A stretch of DNA of 64,000 bases, taken from CAYOUV01 sp963790075 (lineage in GTDB: Bacteria > Chloroflexota > Anaerolineae > Anaerolineales > Villigracilaceae). Each line of letters opens with the position of its first letter. Position 1 is the first letter of the stretch. The notes under the pieces were generated by a model. That model searched no databases and was not told where the DNA came from. It saw only the letters and a program-made list of their open reading frames with translations. The translations under genes and the position numbers were made by a program. Of this stretch, positions 24,444 to 31,552 are shown one piece after another. The stretch lies in contig CAWBNG010000004.1 of NCBI GenBank assembly GCA_963790075.1, positions 992,001-1,056,000 of the forward strand, in the 5' to 3' direction.

Positions 24444-25676
24444 TTACTCTCCCTGCGTGGGTGGGGGCACGATCTGTAAGGATGACTCGCTTGGCTCAAC
24501 CGTCACAGCCGCTTGTAGAATTGGTTCGGCTTTCTCAATCAGATCGGCGAGACGCTCCATGCTGCTGGTTACCAATGCGATAGGCGGTTCATTCATTGCA
24601 TTAATGGCTTCCCATAGGCGCGCTTGTCGCTTTTGGAGGTCTGAAACATTAGCCGCAGCCCCTGAAACAGTGCGGTGAATGACCAGTTGGCTCCATAGTA
24701 TCTGACAAACTACTGAGAAGATTGGCGCCACAATGATGCCGACAAGACCAAAAGTGTCTGCCAAGGCGATGAGCAGAACCATTGTCAGAATGGGATTATC
24801 CCATCTGCGCTTGAAGAGTTGTGGCTTCACCCATATTCCCAAGGCTATCATAACGACGAGCGCGTAAAGAGCCGTAAACAGGCTAAGATGCAGGCTGGTT
24901 AGCAGTCCCACAAAAAACACTGGAATGACTACCAAGGCTATCCCAATAACGGGTATCAGGCATGCCAGGGAGCCAGCCAGCGCCAGGAGAGCTGGGTATG
25001 GAGACCCGAGCAACCAGTAACCTAAGCCCAGCAGCAACCCGGCCAGGAGACTTTGGATCCCTTCACCGCGTATGTAAGTACCAATATCAGGCTCGACAGT
25101 CCGCCAAATGTCACGCGCCCGTTTCCGCTGGCCAGATGGTAGCAGCGAAAGCCAGAGTCGTTCAAAATGAATTTGATTGATGCTCCAATAAATGCTCAAA
25201 AATAGGATGACGAGTGCGCCGCTTACGATGACACCAATGCTCTGTGTAAAGCCGAGAATAGCCGGTAGGACAAGCTGCCCCTGTTCCCCGGTAATTGCTT
25301 CAAAGAGCTTACTCGGTGGTGGCAACCGTCCAATTAACGCATGTTGGAAGGAACTGTACTTCAGCCATAGCGGTGGGCGCCATGCATCCTGCACTGATAC
25401 ACTATGAGCCAAGAGTTGAATCTCCCTAATCGCGGTTTCACCAGTCAGGAAGAGTAAGAGGCCAAAACCGCCCAGTGAAACCACGTAGAGGAGAATCCAG
25501 GCTAAGCGCGCTATGAAGCTTCGGCCATTCAGACGCATAACCAATGGACGCAGCGCTGCTGCAAGCGTCAGCGAGATCAAGGCGTAAATGACGACAATAC
25601 GGAACTGCCAAAGCACCACCAGCGCCAGCAAGGTGGTCATTACCGCCACGCCGAACCTTACCAGTTGTTTCGTCAT
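24444..25676 (-). CDS. AI-2E family transporter (PerM/YdgG type), second copy
   Basis: 410 residues with about eight helices in the family layout: paired N-terminal helices (LVRFGVAVMTTLLALVVLWQF, IALRPLVMRLNG context), a soluble insert, then LLAGLLLGLGYWLLGSPYPALLALAGSLACLIPVIG and GIIVAPIFSVVCQIL. Members move small molecules or ions, and some are Na+/H+ antiporters. Its start overlaps the stop of the paralogue upstream by 4 bp (ATGA), so the pair is coupled and may form a heteromer. Confidence 0.87.
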   Translation of the reverse strand: MTKQLVRFGVAVMTTLLALVVLWQFRIVVIYALISLTLAAALRPLVMRLNGRSFIARLAWILLYVVSLGGFGLLLFLTGETAIREIQLLAHSVSVQDAWRPPLWLKYSSFQHALIGRLPPPSKLFEAITGEQGQLVLPAILGFTQSIGVIVSGALVILFLSIYWSINQIHFERLWLSLLPSGQRKRARDIWRTVEPDIGTYIRGEGIQSLLAGLLLGLGYWLLGSPYPALLALAGSLACLIPVIGIALVVIPVFFVGLLTSLHLSLFTALYALVVMIALGIWVKPQLFKRRWDNPILTMVLLIALADTFGLVGIIVAPIFSVVCQILWSQLVIHRTVSGAAANVSDLQKRQARLWEAINAMNEPPIALVTSSMERLADLIEKAEPILQAAVTVEPSESSLQIVPPPTQGE

Positions 25677-26947
25677 GTCATATCCGATGGATGGATCTGT
25701 GACAGCAGTGCATCAAGATCGGTTGTAATAGCCTCGATCTCGTCCATCACCTGATCAATTTGCTTGACTCTCAAGTCCGAACCCCCTTTCTTGAGCCGCG
25801 CCTGCTTGCGCAAATCTTGGGCTAAATCTTGCGCTTCATAGCGCAGTCGGCTGGCATAATCCCGGCCAGTCGAAGTCTCCGGTTCCATCGCAGCTGGATG
25901 GAAGACGAAGCGGTTGAGCACGAGTTGAATAATGGCCGCCATGGGAATCGCCATCAGCGCCCCGGCAATTCCGAACAAAGAGCTAAAGGCAAAAATCGCC
26001 AGAAGTGTAACAAATGGATTGACTCCCACAGCTTTACGCATAACGCGTGGCACTAGCAGGCTGTTTTCCACTTGCTGAATAATAGCGGTCGCGATGATGA
26101 CCCAAACCAGCTTGCTGGGCGCAATGGATAGCGCAACCAGCGCAGCTGGAATGGCGCCTAGCAGTGGCCCAATCATCGGTACAGCTTCCAGTACGCCTGC
26201 CATGAGCGCCAGCACCAGAGCGTTGGGCAAGCCGATGAGCAGATAAGCAATAAGCGCCATGATGCCTATAACCAGGCAAAGGATACCTTGACCAGCTATA
26301 TAGAACCCGACTTTGGTTTCCATGGCCGAAATCAGTTCGCTTATGCTCTCGCGCTGGTCTTGTGGAACCAGCATGATGAGTTTCTGGATGGTTCGTGGTC
26401 CATCCAGCGTCCAATAAAAAGCAAGAACAAGAATGACGATGGCAATGAAGATTACCTTGGCCGCCATGGATAGATAAACCAGTGCCTGGCCGGCTGAGGC
26501 TACAATCTGCTCTTCGGTTTGCTGTATCGGCTCCAGACCCGGTAGTGTCGCTGGGAGAAACTCACTTAAGCGCACAACCAATAGATTGGGATAATTAGCC
26601 ATCCAGCCTTGCAGGCTTTGGTAGTAACTTGGCAAAGTGGCGATAATTGTTGTACCTTGCTCAACAATCAACGGGAATATCAAGAAAGCGAATCCGATGA
26701 TGGCAATCAGTATCAAAAAATAAACGAGCATCAGCCCCGCTATGCGGGGAAGCCCTCGCCGGTGTAACCAGATTACGATGGGTCTGAGCACCGTGCCGAT
26801 CACGATGGCGATGAACAGAATGAAAACGACCTGGTTAAAGCGATAGATAAGCCAGAAGCTGATGGCGACACAAACGAGGACAAGAGTCGCCCATACGACC
26901 TGCCGGAAACTCCAATCATTTGACCGCGAAGCTGGAGGAAGTGCCAT
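25673..26947 (-). CDS. AI-2E family transporter (PerM/YdgG type), first copy
   Basis: About 424 residues; the frame extends to a GTG at 26980. Family pattern: VVWATLVLVCVAISFWLIYRF, FILFIAIVIGTVLRPIVIWLH, a loop with QGWMANYPNLLVVRLSEFLP, then GQGILCLVIGIMALIAYLLIGLPNALVLALMAGVLEAVPMIGPLLGAIPA. A charged C-terminal tail with basic and coiled parts (RYEAQDLAQDLRKQARLKKGG) may reach into the cytosol. It heads a three-gene unit with its paralogue and BrkB. The substrate is unknown. Confidence 0.87.
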   Translation of the reverse strand: MALPPASRSNDWSFRQVVWATLVLVCVAISFWLIYRFNQVVFILFIAIVIGTVLRPIVIWLHRRGLPRIAGLMLVYFLILIAIIGFAFLIFPLIVEQGTTIIATLPSYYQSLQGWMANYPNLLVVRLSEFLPATLPGLEPIQQTEEQIVASAGQALVYLSMAAKVIFIAIVILVLAFYWTLDGPRTIQKLIMLVPQDQRESISELISAMETKVGFYIAGQGILCLVIGIMALIAYLLIGLPNALVLALMAGVLEAVPMIGPLLGAIPAALVALSIAPSKLVWVIIATAIIQQVENSLLVPRVMRKAVGVNPFVTLLAIFAFSSLFGIAGALMAIPMAAIIQLVLNRFVFHPAAMEPETSTGRDYASRLRYEAQDLAQDLRKQARLKKGGSDLRVKQIDQVMDEIEAITTDLDALLSQIHPSDMT

Positions 26948-27031
26948 CTTTAGCCTGCTATTCTTGCGTGTTGTGGGCACGCAGGGTTGTGTGCCCGTGT
27001 TTCCAGAAACTTTCGCGTGCCTGGTCTAGGC

Positions 27032-27190
27032 CTAGAGATCAGCTTGACAAATTTTCGGGGAGGCTTTTGTAACAGCATCATAGGAGCCTACAGAATTCAA
27101 CAGGCTTACAAGAATCCCCCAGACTGATCCAGGTACCATGCCGGCAATAACATCTCTTGGATAGTGTGCACCGATATTGGCGATAGTGTG
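27032..27190 (-). pseudogene. C-terminal remnant of a PAP2 phosphatase
   Basis: An open stretch reads GAHYPRDVIAGMVPGSVWGILV, the third phosphatase motif and last helix of PAP2-superfamily lipid phosphatases. It runs to a stop at 27032. Nothing upstream encodes the first two motifs, so only the 3' tail of the gene survives. Confidence 0.6.
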
Positions 27191-27221
27191 TAGCAGTAGA
27201 ATGAACCCGTCACATCGGATC

Positions 27222-27256
27222 GGGAGCACAGTCTCTTCGAAGAAAACTGTGCTCCC
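27222..27256 (-). terminator. hairpin after the 48-residue membrane protein gene
   Basis: A perfect 10-bp stem GGGAGCACAG / CTGTGCTCCC, with TTCGAA in the loop able to extend pairing. It lies 16 bp past the stop at 27272. There is no long T-run, so termination is likely but not certain. Confidence 0.55.
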
Positions 27257-27271
27257 AGAAAGAAATTGAGG

Positions 27272-27418
27272 TCAGCGATTGATGATGAACAAAACACCAG
27301 CAATCAGAGCACAGATTCCCGCAATGATGCTTAATATTCCACCGAGCCCTACGCCAAGTAGGCCCAAACCGGTGATGATTAAAAAGATCCCGAGCAAGAT
27401 CCACTTCAGGCTATGCAT
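27272..27418 (-). CDS. small two-helix membrane protein, 48 residues
   Basis: I start at ATG 27418 (MHSLKWILLGIF) with GGAG 11 nt upstream; the longer frame has a hydrophilic, unlikely N-terminus. Two glycine-rich helices (IFLIITGLGLLGVGLGGILSI and AGICALIAGVLFIINR). No named family. It is typical of the tiny membrane proteins in this stress-gene cluster. Confidence 0.6.
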   Translation of the reverse strand: MHSLKWILLGIFLIITGLGLLGVGLGGILSIIAGICALIAGVLFIINR

Positions 27419-27607
27419 TTGATTTGATTCTCCATTGGGAAAGTAATTATTTTTACAGCAAGGATCATTAATTGCCAACAGCTAACGCTGGGCAAAGACC
27501 GAGTCAGAGAATCCGGTCACAGCCGTAATTAGGATAAAGGGGAGCGCACTGTTTCAAGCGGGGCCGACCTTTTTCAAAGACGGACAGCTCGCTCCCCAAC
27601 CAAAGGG

Positions 27608-27778
27608 CTACAGGTCGTTCAGTAAATTTGCGAGGGCCAGCAAAACAAAACCGGCCACAACCAGCCAAAAAGCATAAGCGGAAAGTCCGGGGAAGATCCC
27701 TTGGGAAGCGAGGACCCCAAGGACTGCTAGCGCCACGGCAATCCAAAACGTGATAACTTTGGGTTCGGTAAGTCTCAT
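27608..27778 (-). CDS. small two-helix membrane protein, 56 residues
   Basis: Start at ATG 27778, with GAGGAG 9 nt upstream. MRLTEPKVITFWIAVALAVLG and SAYAFWLVVAGFVLLALANLL form two helices with a short ASQGIFPGL loop. No named family is certain. It lies 173 bp after the YtxH-type gene on the same strand. Confidence 0.65.
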   Translation of the reverse strand: MRLTEPKVITFWIAVALAVLGVLASQGIFPGLSAYAFWLVVAGFVLLALANLLNDL

Positions 27779-27951
27779 GATTATTATCTCCTCTTCTTGA
27801 TTTGAAAATTTATCGACCTCTCCTGGCCCCGTGATCAAATGACCAGTCAGAGAGAGTGCCCAGAGGTAATCTATTGGTAGAACAGATTTTATTCCTCGGT
27901 TTTGAAAACGCCTAAAAAGGCATGTGTCGACCTCAACTGAAATCATCAGCC

Positions 27952-28305
27952 TCAGGAATTTTTAATGGCTTTTTTTCCGGCTGTAGCGGCATCGGAGACG
28001 CGATCCAATTGCTCAAATGCCAGTTCTTTGCCATACTGTTCAATTTCTCTGAACTTATCGCGTCCGCCACTCTTGATTCTTTTTACACCCGAACGTACTT
28101 GGGTGATGACGTCATCCAGCATGTCAGTAGTTTGATCGCGTAATTCGATGCCCTTATCCTGGATCTGAGATCTGGTAGCTTCACCAGATTGAGGTGCCAG
28201 CAGCAGCATCGTCAAGGCGCCAGCCAGGACGCCGACAAGCAGCCCGGCTAAAACGCCTAAAATATTATTATCGTGATACGCGAGTTCTTGATTCTCGTTA
28301 ACCAT
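27952..28305 (-). CDS. YtxH domain-containing protein
   Basis: 117 residues. One N-terminal helix (NILGVLAGLLVGVLAGALTMLLLAPQSGEATR) with the LLAPQSGEATR motif diagnostic for YtxH/GvpP-like proteins. A charged amphipathic helical tail follows (DKGIELRDQTTDMLDDVI to AATAGKKAIKNS). YtxH proteins are general-stress proteins in firmicutes. AAGGAG precedes the ATG. Confidence 0.87.
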   Translation of the reverse strand: MVNENQELAYHDNNILGVLAGLLVGVLAGALTMLLLAPQSGEATRSQIQDKGIELRDQTTDMLDDVITQVRSGVKRIKSGGRDKFREIEQYGKELAFEQLDRVSDAATAGKKAIKNS

Positions 28306-28391
28306 TGTCTTTTCTCCTTATTTGTCTGGGTATGGCGATTTTTAATGCGAATGTGCCGAATAGATTGGTCAGATCGCCGACAGACTAGTGC

Positions 28392-28565
28392 TTACTCGTC
28401 GCATTGGTAACCAATATGGATACCGGCATCCTCTTTTTCTTCTTCGGTCAACTGAAAGAGACCAGTCAACCAATGCAGGAAATCACCGACAATCTGCAGG
28501 CTGGTGACCAAAGGGTTCCTCGGTCCCTGTGTGTGGGATCCTTGTCGGTCGAAGGAATTATCCAT
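28392..28565 (-). CDS. small acidic protein, 57 residues
   Basis: AGAGG lies about 5 nt before ATG 28565. The sequence starts MDNSFDRQGSHTQGPRNPL, has a likely amphipathic helix SLQIVGDFLHWLTGLFQLTE, and ends EEKEDAGIHIGYQCDE. No family recognised. It starts 14 bp after the YggT-type gene and looks co-transcribed with it and with YtxH. Confidence 0.6.
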   Translation of the reverse strand: MDNSFDRQGSHTQGPRNPLVTSLQIVGDFLHWLTGLFQLTEEEKEDAGIHIGYQCDE

Positions 28566-28579
28566 TTTGCCTCTTAAAT

Positions 28580-28996
28580 TTATGGTCTGGTGGTATGGCT
28601 CTCGCTGCTTGTGGTTTCGGTGGTGCCAACAACCGGCCCATGCGGGCGGTAGAAGATCAGCCAGACTATTCTTTCCACAGCCCAGGCGATCAGAGCGTAG
28701 ATCAGCATTGCAAATAGAGAGGATAGTTCAAGCACCATGTTGCCAGCTGTTGGTGAGCCGACCAAACCGGTAAAGGGGAACAGGAACAGGTTGGAGAACC
28801 CATAGATCAGGGCTACGATCGGGCTAGCCGGATTTGCTCCGATCAGCTTCAGTCCGATACGCAGCACAATCAGAGCCTCGAGTAAGCCGAGCAACAGCCA
28901 AATTGCCTGGGTGGCTTTGAATGTGAAAATGCGTCGTTCGAGTTCCGGTTCGCGTTGCGACGTTCTAACTTCTGATACTCTTTGATTATTTGGCAT
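28580..28996 (-). CDS. YggT-like membrane protein
   Basis: 138 residues. A hydrophilic N-terminus with REPELERRIFTFKATQ leads to helices WLLLGLLEALIVLRIGLKLIGA and ELSSLFAMLIYALIAWAVERIVWLIF, with the conserved NPASPIVALIYGFSNLFLFPFTGLV loop-helix between them. That loop is the YggT family hallmark. GGGAG precedes the ATG. The role is uncertain; family members help in envelope integrity or osmotic stress. Confidence 0.75.
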   Translation of the reverse strand: MPNNQRVSEVRTSQREPELERRIFTFKATQAIWLLLGLLEALIVLRIGLKLIGANPASPIVALIYGFSNLFLFPFTGLVGSPTAGNMVLELSSLFAMLIYALIAWAVERIVWLIFYRPHGPVVGTTETTSSESHTTRP

Positions 28997-29144
28997 TTTG
29001 ATCTCCCGGAAATCAATCTCTGGTTACTGCTTCTTGCATAAATTCCTGAATAACCTTTTATCGAATCGCCTTTATGTTGCAGAAACCCGGTTCAAATATT
29101 TGCGCAGCATTCGGTAATATTCAAGAATTCAATACTGTGGTTTA

Positions 29145-29170
29145 GCAGGGGGGCCGAGAGGCCTCCCTGC
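29145..29170 (-). terminator. GC-rich hairpin after the GlsB-type gene
   Basis: Stem GCAGGGGGGCC / GGCCTCCCTGC with one mismatch and a GAGA loop, 45 bp past the stop at 29215. There is no T-run, so it may stall or protect the mRNA 3' end instead of terminating. Confidence 0.5.
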
Positions 29171-29214
29171 TGTGTGTGTTCGTTGGCGTATTTACAAAAC
29201 GCGATATGCCTTGG

Positions 29215-29469
29215 TTAGCGACCGCGGCGGACCAGGTGGACAATCGCCAGCAGGATAACGGCCCCTAATAGCGTCACTAGCATGGTCGGGACGGTGATTG
29301 CATCGTTGATCGTCCCTACCTTGAAAATGGGGCTGAGGAAGTACCCGGCCAGGAAAGCACCGATGACGGCCACGATGATATTGATCAACAGGTTCGAGCG
29401 GTCGTGCATCAGTTCTGTTGCCACCCAGCCAATTACTGCCGCAACGATTAGATATATAAGCAAATTCAT
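29215..29469 (-). CDS. GlsB/YeaQ/YmgE family stress response membrane protein
   Basis: 84 residues, three helices: LIYLIVAAVIGWVATELMHD, NIIVAVIGAFLAGYFL and TMLVTLLGAVILLAIVHLVRR. GWVATELM and the GAFLAGYF segment are typical of the transglycosylase-associated family. AGGAG precedes the ATG. Confidence 0.88.
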   Translation of the reverse strand: MNLLIYLIVAAVIGWVATELMHDRSNLLINIIVAVIGAFLAGYFLSPIFKVGTINDAITVPTMLVTLLGAVILLAIVHLVRRGR

Positions 29470-29569
29470 TTTTTATCTCCTATGTAAATGTTCGGATTGT
29501 ACGGAATACCGTATGTTTTTGTGGTTCGATCTCTCACAACCCCATCTCAGAGGTTGTGCGTCACTCCGA

Positions 29570-29818
29570 TTACTTTCCGGGGACGGCAGCGGTTATATTT
29601 CTCATCAGAGCCTCCTGCTCCAGAATGTGTTTCTTGATTTCCTCTTTCGCATGTTGTTTGGTGTAACCGTATTTCACCTGGAGTAGAACGACATATTTGT
29701 CCAGCTTGACGGTTGCCTTATCAACCTTGCTCAGGTCGAGGTCGTTGAACAGGCTCCACCATTCTTTGGATTTTCCACGGATCTGTAGCCACTTGCCTTC
29801 GAAAATTGTCTTGTTCAT
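29570..29818 (-). CDS. CsbD-like general stress protein
   Basis: 82 residues, soluble. KTIFEGKWLQIRGKSKEWWSLFNDLDLSKVD resembles the CsbD opening (GKWKQLRGKVKEKWGKLTDDDL). The C-terminal half, YTKQHAKEEIKKHI, fits the expected two-helix shape. CsbD proteins are strongly stress-induced in many bacteria; their action is unknown. Confidence 0.8.
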   Translation of the reverse strand: MNKTIFEGKWLQIRGKSKEWWSLFNDLDLSKVDKATVKLDKYVVLLQVKYGYTKQHAKEEIKKHILEQEALMRNITAAVPGK

Positions 29819-29944
29819 CCTGTAATTCCTGATCCTTCTAAATATCCATCGATGGAGGTGATGATCCCTTGGATAAACTTAACAGGCACAGGCCAGGTTA
29901 TTCTGGAATACCTGTTTATTAATCAGTCCGGTCATCGGGTGCCA

Positions 29945-30316
29945 TCATTTAATTGGTAGGCTCGCAGCGACGCTTCGCAAATGGTCGGCCACACGATCGG
30001 GTGTTTCATCTTTGCTGATAAAGGCATCTGCGCCGGCAGAGAGCGCGGCCTGATGGCGGGCGTCCAGATGACTGATGAGGATAATGACCAACGCCTCCGG
30101 ACAAGCCTTTCGGAGCTCGTCCAAAGCTGCACTGGATGGCGCGGGGAGCAGACCCCAATCTACTAACAAAATATCCGTATGGCTGGCTGGGGCTTTGGTC
30201 AAGACGGTAAGCCAATCTTCGGCTTCTCCGGCTATTTCCATATTGAGATCCGACAGCAACAGTCGTAAGGCGGAGCGCTCCTCGGGAATAGCATCAGCTA
30301 AAAATACACGGGTCAT
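29945..30316 (-). CDS. stand-alone response regulator receiver protein
   Basis: 123 residues, one receiver (REC) domain and no output domain. The phospho-acceptor is aspartate 53 (LLVDWGLLP), with serine 82 and lysine 102 (FISKDETP) as the usual partners. The acidic pocket has D8 but alanine in place of the second acid. Such proteins act by binding a partner. There is no ribosome binding site: the -10 box of element copy E ends 6 nt before the ATG, so the mRNA is predicted to be leaderless. Confidence 0.88.
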   Translation of the reverse strand: MTRVFLADAIPEERSALRLLLSDLNMEIAGEAEDWLTVLTKAPASHTDILLVDWGLLPAPSSAALDELRKACPEALVIILISHLDARHQAALSAGADAFISKDETPDRVADHLRSVAASLPIK

Positions 30317-30322
30317 AGACTA

Positions 30323-30391
30323 ATAGTACAACGAACACTCCCCAGCCACATCCGTCGACCGGGGAGTGTTCTCCTCCGCCATTTGGGGGAG
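30323..30391 (-). promoter_or_regulatory. 70-bp promoter element, copy E (receiver protein)
   Basis: CTCCCCCAAATGGCGGAG, ACTCCCC...GGGGAGT inverted repeat, then TTCGTTGTACTAT. The box TACTAT (30328-30323) is separated from the ATG by just TAGTCT, which places the expected transcription start on the start codon. Confidence 0.82.
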
Positions 30392-30458
30392 ATTATTCGA
30401 GCTTGATTGGGTTGTGAATTTGGGTTGAGATTAGTGCGTTGATTTTGCCAAGCTGGAG

Positions 30459-31406
30459 TCAGTCTGCCATGGCTACTTGCCCGCGCCCACTATTTTTTGC
30501 GCGGTACAGAGCGGCATCAACCGCTTTCAAGATTGCCTTACTGGTATCGCCATCCTCTGGAAAGACTGCGACGCCAACTGAGACTGTGACTGTCACCAGG
30601 GACTGCCCTTCGAATTGGAGGGAGCCCTGCCGGACAAGCTTGCATAAACGTTCGGCGCGTTTGCGCGTTATTTCCCGCGAGGCATCGAACAGGATAATGA
30701 TGAATTCATCGCCGCCATATCGACAGGCAACGTCTTCTTTGCGGATATGTTCGATCATCAAATTGCCTAGTTCGTGCAGGATTGCATCGCCTGCCGCATG
30801 GCCGAAATCGTCGTTGAAGTGCTTGAAATCGTCCACGTCCAGCATCATCAGGGCTACTGGAAGATGTTTCCGCGAGGCTCGATGCAACTCGCGTTCCAGG
30901 GTCTCTTCCATATAACGCCGGTTGAATAGACCGGTCAGATGGTCGCGGACGGATTGCTCGCGTAGGAAGGCTTCGCTTTTGACCAGGGCATCCTGAGCCT
31001 GTTTACGCTCTGTGATATCGCGGATGTTGCACTGGATCACATTCTTATCGCCTTCCAGGTAGACATTGCTGACGAACTCCACCTGGATCAATTGCCCGAC
31101 CTTTGTCCTAAGTGGTAAATCCTTATAGCGTACATATTCATTCTCCTGCAGGGTTTTGAAGGCCTGCTTACTGGCCTTAATATCCATGAAAGCGCCCACT
31201 TCCCAGAGCTTTTTGGATAAAAACTCCTTGCTGGAATACCCCAACAGGTTGACCAGGAAAGGGTTGACATCGGTAATCGCACCCGTCTCGGCATCCAGGA
31301 TTAAAATCCCATCCTGGGCGGCTTCGAACAAACGACGGTAGCGAATCTCCAATTCTTTGAGGGATTTTGCGTTTGATTTCTCAACCCCCCCGGGTTTATT
31401 TCTCAT
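30459..31406 (-). CDS. PAS-GGDEF diguanylate cyclase
   Basis: 315 residues, cytosolic. A PAS domain (LEIRYRRLFEAAQDGILILDA to CNIRDITERKQAQ, about residues 18-140) is followed by a GGDEF domain with intact CRYGGDEF active site and the I-site RKED five residues before it. It should make cyclic di-GMP and be feedback-inhibited. The PAS domain is nearly the same as the first PAS of the HD-GYP protein encoded upstream. It has its own promoter element (copy F). The two genes also share the sequence CATTCCATGAG at the start codon, pointing to duplication that included the leader. Confidence 0.93.
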   Translation of the reverse strand: MRNKPGGVEKSNAKSLKELEIRYRRLFEAAQDGILILDAETGAITDVNPFLVNLLGYSSKEFLSKKLWEVGAFMDIKASKQAFKTLQENEYVRYKDLPLRTKVGQLIQVEFVSNVYLEGDKNVIQCNIRDITERKQAQDALVKSEAFLREQSVRDHLTGLFNRRYMEETLERELHRASRKHLPVALMMLDVDDFKHFNDDFGHAAGDAILHELGNLMIEHIRKEDVACRYGGDEFIIILFDASREITRKRAERLCKLVRQGSLQFEGQSLVTVTVSVGVAVFPEDGDTSKAILKAVDAALYRAKNSGRGQVAMAD

Positions 31407-31466
31407 GGAATGGCAGGTACCTTTCTCTTATTTCCATTCGTGGGCAAATCATCTCGTTCATATATA

Positions 31467-31536
31467 ATTTTAAAACAAACTTTTCCCAGATCAAATCCAT
31501 TGGTCGAGGGAAATGGTTCTCCGCCAGATGGGGGAC
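31467..31536 (-). promoter_or_regulatory. 70-bp promoter element, copy F (PAS-GGDEF cyclase)
   Basis: GTCCCCCATCTGGCGGAG and GGAT in the middle are kept. The inner inverted repeat is degraded (TTTCCCT / GGGAAAA). The -10 box is TAAAAT at 31472-31467 and spacing is kept to within 1 bp. Confidence 0.72.
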
Positions 31537-31552
31537 AAGGGGGCCTTCAACG

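Noticed and set aside
27539..27597. GGGGAGCG...CGCTCCCC inverted repeat, considered as an eighth copy of the 70-bp element
   Set aside because: It lacks the CCCCCAAGTGGCGGAG block and the TTGTANNAT end, and lies just past the stop of the 56-residue membrane protein gene. More likely a terminator-type hairpin.
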